From Crocosphaera sp. UHCC 0190 (GTDB lineage Bacteria; Cyanobacteriota; Cyanobacteriia; Cyanobacteriales; Microcystaceae): a DNA stretch of 64,000 bases. The stretch covers positions 372,001 to 436,000 of the forward strand of contig NZ_JAYGHP010000001.1 of the NCBI RefSeq assembly GCF_034932065.1, given 5' to 3'. The notes under the pieces are model-generated. The model was not told the DNA's origin, searched no databases, and worked only from the letters and a program-made list of their open reading frames with translations. Each line of letters begins with the position of its first letter. The first letter of the stretch is position 1. Below are positions 27,060 to 33,163 of the stretch, one piece after another. The translations under genes were made by a program, and so were the position numbers.

Positions 27060-27523
27060 CTCCCGTTAAATTTCTCGGTAAAAAAAGACTCACAGAAATT
27101 TACGGGAGACGGGGCTTTTAAAGGGCGGAAATAGTTCCGCCCGCAGCCCCTCATGAATGGCAACCAATATATTAATCCGACCGATTTTGGTTGATTTAGT
27201 GCTACAATCATTATCACCCAGTGACCACTAATGTGGGCTAGGTAAAACAAAAAACGAAAAAGAAGTACCAAGAAAAATCAAGAGTCAAAGTATGGGGTTT
27301 TAACCACTAAATCTCTGGTTATGTAAAACTTTGAGAGATTAGAATAATCTGATACTTTTTGCGGTCGGGCAGCCCGTGTTCACAGATAGAAACCAGAAAA
27401 CATAAAAAGCTTGTGGAGTCGGTTTGACGGGGGCTTAAAAGTAATTTTAAGCCTAGTTAAGAGGCAATCTGAAAGAAACAAGAATCTCCCGTTACAATCT
27501 TTGATTTAACGGGAGAGTGTCAA
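27060..27523 (-). mobile_element. Probable IS200/IS605-family relic with ends and omega-RNA-like region, no tnpA/tnpB
   Basis: Left end: CTCCCGTTAAATTTCT (27060-27075) pairs with 27094-27108, then a nested hairpin GGGGCT/AGCCCC with GGGCGGAA/TTCCGCCC inside (27111-27150). Right end: CTCCCGTT (27486-27493) pairs with AACGGGAG (27508-27515) and is followed by AGTGTCAA. A terminal hairpin plus TCAA is typical of this family. Between them are a perfect hairpin GGCTTAAAA/TTTTAAGCC (27432-27453) and an AT-rich tract, but no transposase ORF. Strand is arbitrary. The 12-nt outer sequences of both ends are inverted copies of each other. Confidence 0.5.
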
Positions 27524-27870
27524 AGAGGAAGATAATAGATTTGTCCTTCTAATTCACCTTCTAAGCTACAATCGACAATGATTAAAATATCTTCTATTAT
27601 CCTTTTAATACTTGCATCCGTCCTTACTTCAATCACACCTGGCATAGATAAACCTTGGATAACGCGCTCATAAGCAAATTGAGTAATGGTTGCCACATCA
27701 TGGGTGAGTAAAATACAATTTTCATTGGCTGCCCAAGCTAAAATAGATGGGTCATCTTTACCTGATAAACCAACATCTTGAACTCGAACAAGATCAAGAC
27801 TAGCTCGAAGGCGCAATAGTCCTCTAACAATAGTATTATCAAAGTTTTCGTCTGCTAATAGCTTTAACAT
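27520..27870 (-). CDS. DUF5615 PIN-like toxin
   Basis: 116 residues. The start KLLADENFDNTIVRGLLRL, VQDVGLSGKDDPSILAWAANENCILLTHD and a C-terminal EGQIYYLPL are the DUF5615 pattern, a PIN-like fold with acidic residues (D7, E8, D43, D44, D57-equivalent in THD) that would bind metal for RNA cleavage. It overlaps the DUF433 gene by 7 bp downstream of it, the normal antitoxin-toxin order. Its TGA stop (complement of TCA at 27520-27522) lies inside the terminal TCAA of the adjacent IS-like relic, so the element sits exactly at the gene end. Confidence 0.88.
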   Translation of the reverse strand: MLKLLADENFDNTIVRGLLRLRASLDLVRVQDVGLSGKDDPSILAWAANENCILLTHDVATITQFAYERVIQGLSMPGVIEVRTDASIKRIIEDILIIVDCSLEGELEGQIYYLPL

Positions 27871-28202
27871 ACTTGTTGGTGAGTTTTACGAGCTATTAGT
27901 CTGTCACGCAACCCTTGGGGATCAAATTTCGCCTCATTGATCCTGCGAATTTCTTGTGCTTGTTGTTCTCGTTGCTGTAAATAGGTTTCAACTTCGGGTT
28001 GATGGTTGAGATAGAAGGCGATCGCACTATAAATATCGGCTAAACTCAGAGAAGGATAGCGATAGGCAATTTCTTCGGCGGTTGTACCTTGTTTAAAGAC
28101 AGTAATAACGGTATCAAGAGTAACGCGAGTTTTCCCAACTCGAACTACACCTTCGGGGGTCATTTCTAGAGGGGCGATTTCAGAAACTATGGTTAATTCC
28201 AT
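27864..28202 (-). CDS. DUF433 antitoxin
   Basis: 112 residues from ATG 28202 (a TTG at 28217 would add five). Core: GVVRVGKTRVTLDTVITVFKQGTTAEEIAYRYPSLSLADIYSAIAFYLNHQPEVETYL, the winged-helix-like DUF433 domain, with a basic C-terminal extension LIARKTHQQVC. DUF433 proteins neutralise DUF5615 toxins and probably repress their own promoter. It overlaps the toxin start by 7 bp, indicating translational coupling. Confidence 0.88.
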   Translation of the reverse strand: MELTIVSEIAPLEMTPEGVVRVGKTRVTLDTVITVFKQGTTAEEIAYRYPSLSLADIYSAIAFYLNHQPEVETYLQQREQQAQEIRRINEAKFDPQGLRDRLIARKTHQQVC

Positions 28203-28256
28203 AAGGCGCGAGATCAATAGATGTTCACTTATTCTATTTTAATTTATCAATAGGTA

Positions 28257-28378
28257 GTGTTGGGTTTCGTTTCCTCAACCCAACCTACAAGATCGGGCGA
28301 TCTCACTGGATAGCCATCATTGGGAACTTTATCATATAGGACATCGCCTCAACCCAACCTACACTCGTCAGCGATCGC
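28257..28378. repeat. Chimeric repeat containing a piece of the sulfatase gene
   Basis: 28257-28289 is a GTTGGGTT...AACCCAAC repeat unit. 28307-28339 matches 26102-26134 inside the sulfatase 1 gene (32 of 33 bases). 28339-28378 matches 26997-27036 downstream of that gene (40 of 40). The two pieces are fused at a shared G. There is no coding potential of its own. Confidence 0.85.
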
Positions 28379-28982
28379 ACTTTTTTTGCTTTTTCATCAC
28401 ACCACTAGCCCCTAGTCCTCCCAAGACTAATAAGCCTAAAATAGAGCTAGATTCTGGGGTAGTTTGGGCTGGACTAGCTTGTAAAAGACCTCTATTCTCT
28501 CCTGGATTGACCGTAAATCCTTGACGTGGTAAAAAGGGGGGTAATTGACTGGGATCTTGTTGATAATCAGGGATGATTTGAGCAGTAAGATAGGTAGTAA
28601 AAGGGGTAGTCCCTTGATTGGTTAACCCGACTGTATCACCCTGACATTGAGTAATGACACCTAGACCGTTTGGGTCGCGAGAACGATTAATGGCCATTAT
28701 TGGTGTACCACTTCCTTGCGTGTTACAAATAAAACCACCATTACTGTTTGGCGTTAGTGCGGTAGGGACTCCATTCTGAAGAACATAGAGGGTATTTGTT
28801 ATATTAATATTTGTCTCACCAACAGGGTCTTGAATCTCTGCCAAAAATAAAACTGGGGTACCGGCCAGAACTGAACCACCAAAATAACTTGCGGTAACAG
28901 AGTTAGTTCCGTCTCCCGTAAATGACGTAGCAGTAAATGCGGAAGAACTTAAAGCTATTCCAGTTAGATTTCCTCTGTCTAT
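28368..28982 (-). pseudogene. PEP-CTERM protein, 5'-truncated
   Basis: The reading frame is open from just after a TGA (28983-28985). It encodes a beta-rich region (LTGIALSSSAFTATSFTG, TNSVTASYFGGSVLAGTPVLFLAEIQDP, INITNTLYVLQNG), then a PEP-CTERM-like end: PESSS, hydrophobic ILGLLVLGGLG, basic MKKQKKCDR. No signal peptide or proper start remains; the first start-like codon is a TTG at 28844. Exosortase substrates need an export signal, so the gene is probably dead. Its 3' end overlaps the GCGATCGC of the chimeric repeat, and the final residues KKCDR come from that repeat. Confidence 0.65.
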
Positions 28983-29061
28983 TCATTTTCTTAACCTTTT
29001 AAGTGAATGTGAAAAAGTAAACTATTTGATCGTTGTCCCACAATTATAGGATAAATTTGCA

Positions 29062-29277
29062 GTGCGATCGCTTCTTGTCGATGATGGGGCGAAGCGATCG
29101 CTTACAATAGAGGGCAAGCTTTATATGATTCAAACAGGTGAAGTTTGTGGTCAAATGCCCAAAAGAGGACTAAATTTAATATGGGAGTGGCTTGATTTAC
29201 ACCAATCTGAACTATTGGAGAACTGGGAAAATGCACGTCAAAGAAAACCTATTAAAAGAATCGATCCCCTTCCATAA
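29062..29277 (+). pseudogene. DUF4160 protein, N-terminal half missing
   Basis: The last 45 residues (QMPKRGLNLIWEWLDLHQSELLENWENARQRKP) match the C-terminal pattern of DUF4160 proteins, partners of DUF2442. The N-terminal part with the histidine-rich DUF4160 motif is absent. Upstream codons come from a segment (29074-29122) that also occurs at 36240-36288 and from HIP1 repeats. The block 29128-29178 is duplicated exactly at 32909-32959. It overlaps the DUF2442 gene by 47 bp as in intact pairs. Confidence 0.65.
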
Positions 29278-29545
29278 AAAAGATCTATTGCTTCATGTTG
29301 TCTCTGTGGAATATCTAGATAACTATCAATTAAAGCTAACGTTTAATAATGGAATAGAAGGGATTGTAGATTTAGAACAAGAATTGTATGGAGAAATCTT
29401 TGAACCATTGAAAGATAAAAGTTTATTTCAAAAGGTATTTGTAACTAGTCGGACTATAGAATGGTCCAACGGAGCAGACTTTGCCCCTGAGTTTTTATTT
29501 GAAATTGCTCTCGACAAGCAATCTGTTAGTAAGTCCGACCTGTAA
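29231..29545 (+). CDS. DUF2442 family protein (partner of the broken DUF4160 gene)
   Basis: 104 residues from ATG 29231 (the longer frame from 29192 lies inside the upstream gene). The pattern VVSVEYLDNYQLKLTFNNGIEGIVDLEQELYGEIFEPLKDKSLFQKVFVTSRTIEWSNGADFAPEFLFE is DUF2442. The family is small, mixed alpha/beta, and usually encoded directly after DUF4160 as a putative toxin-antitoxin pair. Here the partner lacks its N-terminal half, so this gene is likely an orphan. The role as antitoxin is inferred from gene order only. Confidence 0.8.
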   Translation: MHVKENLLKESIPFHKKDLLLHVVSVEYLDNYQLKLTFNNGIEGIVDLEQELYGEIFEPLKDKSLFQKVFVTSRTIEWSNGADFAPEFLFEIALDKQSVSKSDL

Positions 29546-29548
29546 TCC

Positions 29549-29646
29549 AGATAGTGCGATCGCTGATCTTGTAGTATGGTAGGGTGGGATAATGTTGGGT
29601 TTCCTTACCTCAACCCAACCTACACTCGTCAGCGATCGCACTATCT
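29549..29646. mobile_element. 98-bp MITE-like element with perfect 18-bp terminal inverted repeats
   Basis: 29549-29566 and 29629-29646 are exact inverted copies of each other, each containing a HIP1 octamer. Inside is a copy of the GTAGGGTGGG...GTTGGGTT/AACCCAAC palindrome (stem 29594-29601 with 29612-29619). It begins 4 bp after the DUF2442 stop, so it could also terminate transcription. Confidence 0.7.
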
Positions 29647-29688
29647 ATAATTTTCCGATTTTATGATAATCAATAGGCTTTTTTACAA

Positions 29689-29817
29689 TTAATTGACAAT
29701 CGGGACTATCAAAGCGTCTCCTACTTTTTCATGTCCAAATTTATGATTTTTTAAAATGCACATTTTGCCATCTACAATGTATTTAAAAAAATTACTAATT
29801 TTGAATCTAATAGTCAT
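29689..29817 (-). CDS. Possible 42-residue small protein or remnant
   Basis: An ATG at 29817 opens 42 codons giving MTIRFKISNFFKYIVDGK and ending KVGDALIVPIVN before TAA. Composition looks protein-like (basic N-terminus, hydrophobic end) and there is no overlapping gene. No family is recognised and no good ribosome site is seen. It lies in the 630-bp stretch between DUF2442 and the BrnT-like gene that otherwise holds repeats only. Confidence 0.3.
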   Translation of the reverse strand: MTIRFKISNFFKYIVDGKMCILKNHKFGHEKVGDALIVPIVN

Positions 29818-29897
29818 CTCTATTAGCCCCTGATTTCATACTACTGTTATGTTACTTTTTTGAAGTGCGGAATGTGGGTTAGACTATTAACGTAGAG

Positions 29898-29925
29898 GTA
29901 GAGACGTTGCAAGCAACGTCTCTAC
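29898..29925. repeat. 28-nt palindrome GTAGAGACGTTGC-AA-mirror
   Basis: GTAGAGACGTTGC is followed by AA and then its exact reverse complement. I recall the same palindrome as very common in filamentous cyanobacterial genomes. It has the 28-nt length and GTAG...CTAC ends of the other palindromes in the window. Confidence 0.8.
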
Positions 29926-30079
29926 AAGGGTTGAAGGATTTTCAATAATCAGTTTTTCAAAACAGGATTTGGTATCATATCCCTTGGCCCACCCTACAAG
30001 AACTGATGGATAAAGCATAATACCAGGACATGAATTGGCACCACGTCCTGATTAATTAAATTAATTTAATGGCAAATAA

Positions 30080-30184
30080 TTAAGCTTTCTTGGATTTCTT
30101 CTCAGCTAATTTACGCTTGAGAAGGGAATGTTTTATGCTAGAATGTATGGTGGTTAAATCTCGCCAAGTGAAAATGACTTGAAA
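30080..30184 (-). pseudogene. 3' fragment of an unknown gene
   Basis: The reverse frame is open from after a TAG (30185-30187) to TAA (30080-30082) and reads FQVIFTWRDLTTIHSSIK, then a lysine-rich end LKRKLAEKKSKKA. It has no start codon and abuts the BrnT-like gene on the other strand. It looks like the C-terminus of a gene cut by insertion of the toxin-antitoxin pair, but I cannot name the family. Confidence 0.3.
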
Positions 30185-30454
30185 CTAGAGTTTGAATGGG
30201 ATGACAAGAAAGCTAAAGCAAATCAAACAAAACATGGTATTTCTTTTGAAGAAGCATCCACAGTATTTGATGATCCCTTATCTATAAATTTCGATGATCC
30301 TGACCATTCTACAGGGGAGAATCGCTATCTTATAATAGGTTTATCAGATCAAGGTAAATTTCTATTTGTTTCTTATACAGATCGAAATAACAAGATTCGT
30401 TTAATTAGTGCAAGATTAGTTACACCAAAAGAAAAGAGATATTATGAACGATAA
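30179..30454 (+). CDS. brnT: BrnT-family ribonuclease toxin
   Basis: 91 residues starting at a TTG (30179); no ATG is available in frame after the upstream TGA. The pattern FEWDDKKAKANQTKHGISFEEASTVFDDP is the BrnT signature (WDxxKxxxNxxKHGxxFEEA). It continues with ENRYLIIGLSDQGKFLFVSYTDRNNKIRLISARLVTPKEKRYYE, including the catalytic RxISAR..K/E..YYE region of this RelE-like fold. It cleaves RNA and is neutralised by the downstream gene, which overlaps by 11 bp. Toxin-first order is normal for brnTA. Cytoplasmic. Confidence 0.92.
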   Translation: MKLEFEWDDKKAKANQTKHGISFEEASTVFDDPLSINFDDPDHSTGENRYLIIGLSDQGKFLFVSYTDRNNKIRLISARLVTPKEKRYYER

Positions 30455-30719
30455 AATCCAAGATGAATTAGAAGATAATTTACGAGAAGAATATGATTTA
30501 AGTCAACTTAAAAATCCTGTTCGCGGCAAATATTATCAACAGTATCGAGAAGGTCATAGTGTTACTATCCATTATGAAGATGGCACAAAAACTATCGAAC
30601 ATTTTCCATCGCAAAATGATGTAATCATTCTTGATCCTGATGTCAAAAAATATTTTCCTAATTCGGAATCTGTTAATGCTACTTTAAGAAGTTTAATTAA
30701 ATTAATTCCTCAACAATAG
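30444..30719 (+). CDS. BrnT-partner antitoxin (BrnA-like)
   Basis: 91 residues starting inside the toxin gene. Sequence begins MNDKIQDELEDNLREEYDLSQLKNPVRGKYY and ends KKYFPNSESVNATLRSLIKLIPQQ, which has a short DNA-binding ribbon-helix-helix-like C-terminus (SVNATLRSLIKLI). The middle has THIHYEDG-type beta segments (VTIHYEDGTKTIEHF). Position and overlap identify it as the antitoxin, which likely also represses the operon. The family differs from classic BrnA in its longer N-terminal part. Confidence 0.8.
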   Translation: MNDKIQDELEDNLREEYDLSQLKNPVRGKYYQQYREGHSVTIHYEDGTKTIEHFPSQNDVIILDPDVKKYFPNSESVNATLRSLIKLIPQQ

Positions 30720-30975
30720 CTAGTAGGCTGGGTTGATTAAAAAATCAGCAATCACTTCTGATCTGAGAATCAGCGTAAACAAATTTATTAGCATCGCGCT
30801 ATATTTTTACGGTTGATCAAGTTGATCGAGGAACTTTTAAAGAGTATTGCCAGTCGTTAAGGCTTGAAAAGTTCTTGTTTTAATTTGAGAGAAAGGTGAT
30901 TTGTTGTTTTTAATAGATATCTTTCGCTCTCTTCAAAACTATTTTTATCCACAATAATCCTCAAGAAAGTATCTT

Positions 30976-31461
30976 ATGAAACGCATTATTAAAGGGCTGA
31001 GTTTAACGCTTGTTAGTTCTGTTTTGTTTACTGACTTAACACTTGCTCAATCTCTCCCTCCCGAACCCTTTGCTTACCCCACCAAAGAACAAACACCCGA
31101 ACAACAACAACAGGATCATTATGCCTGTTATTCCTGGGCAAAACAGCAAACAGGAGTCGATCCCAGTCAATTATCCCCCCAAACCACAGCCCAATCTTCC
31201 CAACAGGGAACAGTTCTCAGGACAACAGCAAAAGATTCTCTCTTAGGAGTTGTTGGCGGTGCAATTGGCGGTGATGTGGGGGAAGGAGCGGCGATCGGTG
31301 CTGGTGTTGGAGCATTAAGGGGGTTGTTCAAAAGACGAGAAGAACAACAACAGGCGACTCAAGCCACTAACCAAGCGGCAGCCCAGGAGCAGCAAAAACT
31401 ACAAACCTATTATCGCGCCTGGACTGCTTGTATGGAGGGACGGGGTTATACGGTTAAGTAG
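30976..31461 (+). CDS. Exported glycine-zipper protein
   Basis: 161 residues. Signal peptide about 1-24 (KGLSLTLVSSVLFTDLTLAQS). The mature N-terminus has YPTKEQTPEQQQQDHYACYSWAKQQTGVDP, then a glycine-zipper stretch GVVGGAIGGDVGEGAAIGAGVGALRGLF that would insert into a membrane, and a Gln-rich coil ending YYRAWTACMEGRGYTVK. The two cysteines (YACYSW and TACMEG) are characteristic of this family of unnamed envelope proteins. It is likely in the periplasm or outer membrane. Upstream 256 bp contain a TTATCCACA 9-mer at 30945-30953 but no other element. A GTGGGC hairpin follows the stop. Confidence 0.82.
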   Translation: MKRIIKGLSLTLVSSVLFTDLTLAQSLPPEPFAYPTKEQTPEQQQQDHYACYSWAKQQTGVDPSQLSPQTTAQSSQQGTVLRTTAKDSLLGVVGGAIGGDVGEGAAIGAGVGALRGLFKRREEQQQATQATNQAAAQEQQKLQTYYRAWTACMEGRGYTVK

Positions 31462-31480
31462 GTGGTTATAAATAAACGTA

Positions 31481-31497
31481 GGTGGGCATTGCCCACC
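31481..31497 (+). terminator. Short GGTGGGC hairpin
   Basis: GGTGGGC-ATT-GCCCACC forms a 7-bp stem 19 bp after the glycine-zipper gene, followed by AAAAGG. It is one of the GTAGG(G)TGGGCAT-type repeats of this window. T-run absent, so the terminator role is a guess. Confidence 0.4.
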
Positions 31498-31543
31498 AAA
31501 AGGTTAAAACTATATAATTTTGTGAAATTCAGGTTCTTATCCT

Positions 31544-31808
31544 ATGGAATGGTCATTTTTAAGAAACTTTGCGATCACCCTATTTGCTCTCTTGAATCCT
31601 TTAGGAATGTTGCCTATTTTTATTAGCTATACTGCTCGTGAACGAAAAGAAGTTCAACGAATGGTGGCTTTATTTGTCTCTGCTACTGTCCTAGCGTTGT
31701 TGTTGATTTTCATGTTTATAGGAACGCCGATGCTTGAATTTTTTGGTGTCACCTTAAATTCATTTCGCATTGCAGGGGGAATCCTACTTTTGGGCATCGG
31801 TATCAACA
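31544..31808 (+). pseudogene. MarC-family membrane protein, C-terminal half lost
   Basis: The frame starts MEWSFLRNFAITLFALLNPLGMLPIFISYTARERKEV and matches the N-terminal half of MarC/YchE membrane proteins, including LNPLG and NSFRIAGGILLLGIGI. MarC proteins are about 200 residues with six membrane segments, but here homology stops near 31805. The ORF then runs out of frame through the next gene to a stop at 31852 (102 residues). The remaining half carries three membrane segments and should not function. Confidence 0.75.
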
Positions 31809-32183
31809 TTGAAAAATATTTATCTACTCACTTTAATTGCCATTCTGTTTAATGGGACAGCCATTTTCTTTCCACAGATAGTTAGCGCACAATCAACCCC
31901 TGCTGCTAACCCATCCAGTTGTGGAGGGGAAGTGCCAGCCTATATTTCACCTGCCGATCTAGCTATGATGGCTTACCAGGAACAGTTGAAGACGCAGGGC
32001 ATTCCAGGCTACCAACTTCTCGCCACAGAATGGTCTTTTGGCAATATTACGGCAACTCAAATTGTAAACGCTGCTATCAAAGCCTGTCTTCTTAGCAATA
32101 AATACGGTGTAGCTACTCATCCGAACTATGTTCAAGATCTGGCTATGCAGGTTCAGATTCTAGTTCAAGAAAACCGATTCTAA
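31809..32183 (+). CDS. Exported small protein with TTG start at a recombination joint
   Basis: 124 residues from TTG 31809, giving a clean signal peptide (KNIYLLTLIAILFNGTAIFFPQIVSAQS). A longer ATG-type frame from 31770 includes MarC-derived codons and is less plausible. The mature part contains two cysteines (SSCGGEV and KACLLS) and a helical C-terminus; I do not recognise the family. Its natural 5' flank has been replaced by the MarC fragment, so expression would depend on the MarC promoter or on read-through. Ends with VQDLAMQVQILVQENRF. Confidence 0.6.
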   Translation: MKNIYLLTLIAILFNGTAIFFPQIVSAQSTPAANPSSCGGEVPAYISPADLAMMAYQEQLKTQGIPGYQLLATEWSFGNITATQIVNAAIKACLLSNKYGVATHPNYVQDLAMQVQILVQENRF

Positions 32184-32235
32184 TTGAAGAAATTTATGGT
32201 ATATTTATTAACTGAAACTCAAGGAGAAAATTAAA

Positions 32236-32475
32236 ATGCAAGGAAGATTTCAAGAAATCTTAGATCAAATGGGTATGGTTGCCAACACTGAAGCTTCCAA
32301 CCAATCAACCTTCCTGCAAGAAACAACTGAAGGTTACGTCAAAACCCATCTAGAATTGCTTCCTGATGGGAGAGGTAAAGTTATCATCGAAAGTGTATTT
32401 CCTCTATTTGAAGAATCAACCACGGAAATAGCTTCTCGAATAATTCAAGCACAACGATCTTTATTAACCGAATAG
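32236..32475 (+). CDS. Small hypothetical protein
   Basis: 79 residues. A good AAGGAGAAAATTAAA region precedes the ATG. The protein reads MQGRFQEILDQMGMVAN then a beta hairpin (GYVKTHLELLPDGRGKVIIESVF) and an amphipathic C-terminal helix (TEIASRIIQAQRSLLTE). I recognise no domain. It follows the exported protein with a 52-bp gap and may be co-transcribed. Cytosolic by composition. Confidence 0.6.
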   Translation: MQGRFQEILDQMGMVANTEASNQSTFLQETTEGYVKTHLELLPDGRGKVIIESVFPLFEESTTEIASRIIQAQRSLLTE

Positions 32476-32490
32476 TGCGATCGCCACTTT

Positions 32491-32521
32491 TGTAGGGTGC
32501 GTTAATGAAATGTAACGCACC
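32491..32521. repeat. GTAGGGTGCGTTAAT...GTAACGCACC palindrome
   Basis: GGTGCGTTA (about 32497-32505) pairs with TAACGCACC (about 32512-32520). Partial or diverged copies lie at about 32588-32618, where one is now coding, and at about 36188-36217. This is a common cyanobacterial interspersed repeat from memory. Confidence 0.65.
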
Positions 32522-32531
32522 AAATTGATTG

Positions 32532-32825
32532 TTATTCACCGTAATCATCTGATTTTTGGGATGTTTTTAATGCGATCGCTGCTCTTGTAGGGTGCGAAAA
32601 CGTGCGTGTAATACGCCTTTCTTCAGTTTTCCCTTCTTGGTCTTCAATTAATGCTGATTTAGCCATTCTTCGGAGAATATCTAGATTGGTATCGGAATTT
32701 GCGAAGGTTTTCTGCCATTTTATTTCATTCTCAATATCTGCTAACAGTTGTTGAGCAATTTCGTCTTGAAGATCCTCGGAAAGCTGTTGAGCTTCTTGGA
32801 AAGCTTTTTGTAACAGTTTAGTCAT
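32532..32825 (-). CDS. Antitoxin-like protein whose C-terminus comes from repeat DNA
   Basis: 97 residues. The N-terminal 65 residues (KLLQKAFQEAQQLSEDLQDEIAQQLLADIENEIKWQKTF...LRRMAKSALIEDQEGKTEE) are a helical family of cyanobacterial antitoxin-like proteins that normally end soon after EGKT. Here the last about 30 residues (RRITRTFSHPTRAAIALKTSQKSDDYGE) are encoded by GTAGGGTGCG-type repeat and HIP1 sequence between about 32532 and 32620. No toxin gene follows. It is an altered orphan; folding of the core may still be possible. Confidence is in the family pattern from memory. Confidence 0.6.
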   Translation of the reverse strand: MTKLLQKAFQEAQQLSEDLQDEIAQQLLADIENEIKWQKTFANSDTNLDILRRMAKSALIEDQEGKTEERRITRTFSHPTRAAIALKTSQKSDDYGE

Positions 32826-32908
32826 GGTTTTCTTTGATAAGTAAAAAAACTTTGAGCTTTAGAATCATTATAGGGAATTTTTAGGGTTAGTGCGATCGCG
32901 GTTATAAT

Positions 32909-32959
32909 ATTCAAACAGGTGAAGTTTGTGGTCAAATGCCCAAAAGAGGACTAAATTTA
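32909..32959. repeat. 51-bp exact copy of a DUF4160 gene segment
   Basis: Identical at 51 of 51 positions to 29128-29178 within the broken DUF4160 gene. In this location it is flanked on both sides by TGCGATCGC octamers and has no coding context. It lies in the 338-bp gap before sulfatase 2. Confidence 0.9.
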
Positions 32960-32988
32960 GTGCGATCGCTGATTTTTTAGAAAGCTTG

Positions 32989-33121
32989 ATGGCGATATAA
33001 TTTAGATAATCATCTCCTTGACCACTATACTATTGGTAATCGGGATAATTTGAGCTTTAATGACGATGGTTCTCTCGACATCTGTGTTCAATACAAACAA
33101 CATAGCAAAAATCAAGGATAG
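32989..33121 (+). pseudogene. Fragment of a DUF1214-type gene
   Basis: A frame without a start reads ...YTIGNRDNLSFNDDGSLDI and ends at TAG 33119-33121. Family members have an INRYxxGxRDxLxxNxDGSLxxYIQ block, and the intact gene at 37538 has a related KNADGSLTLYIQ. It is the remains of a DUF1254/DUF1214 gene upstream of sulfatase 2. Confidence 0.5.
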
Positions 33122-33163
33122 AAGACAAATTCAACAGAAAACCAAAACAAGGAGAACTCAAAC

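Noticed and set aside
26919..27271. ORFs of 71 and 76 codons in the repeat region
   Set aside because: They consist of interspersed repeat and IS-end hairpins; translation is meaningless.
30945..30953. TTATCCACA, a perfect E. coli-type DnaA box
   Set aside because: Single isolated 9-mer; expected by chance in AT-rich DNA of this length.
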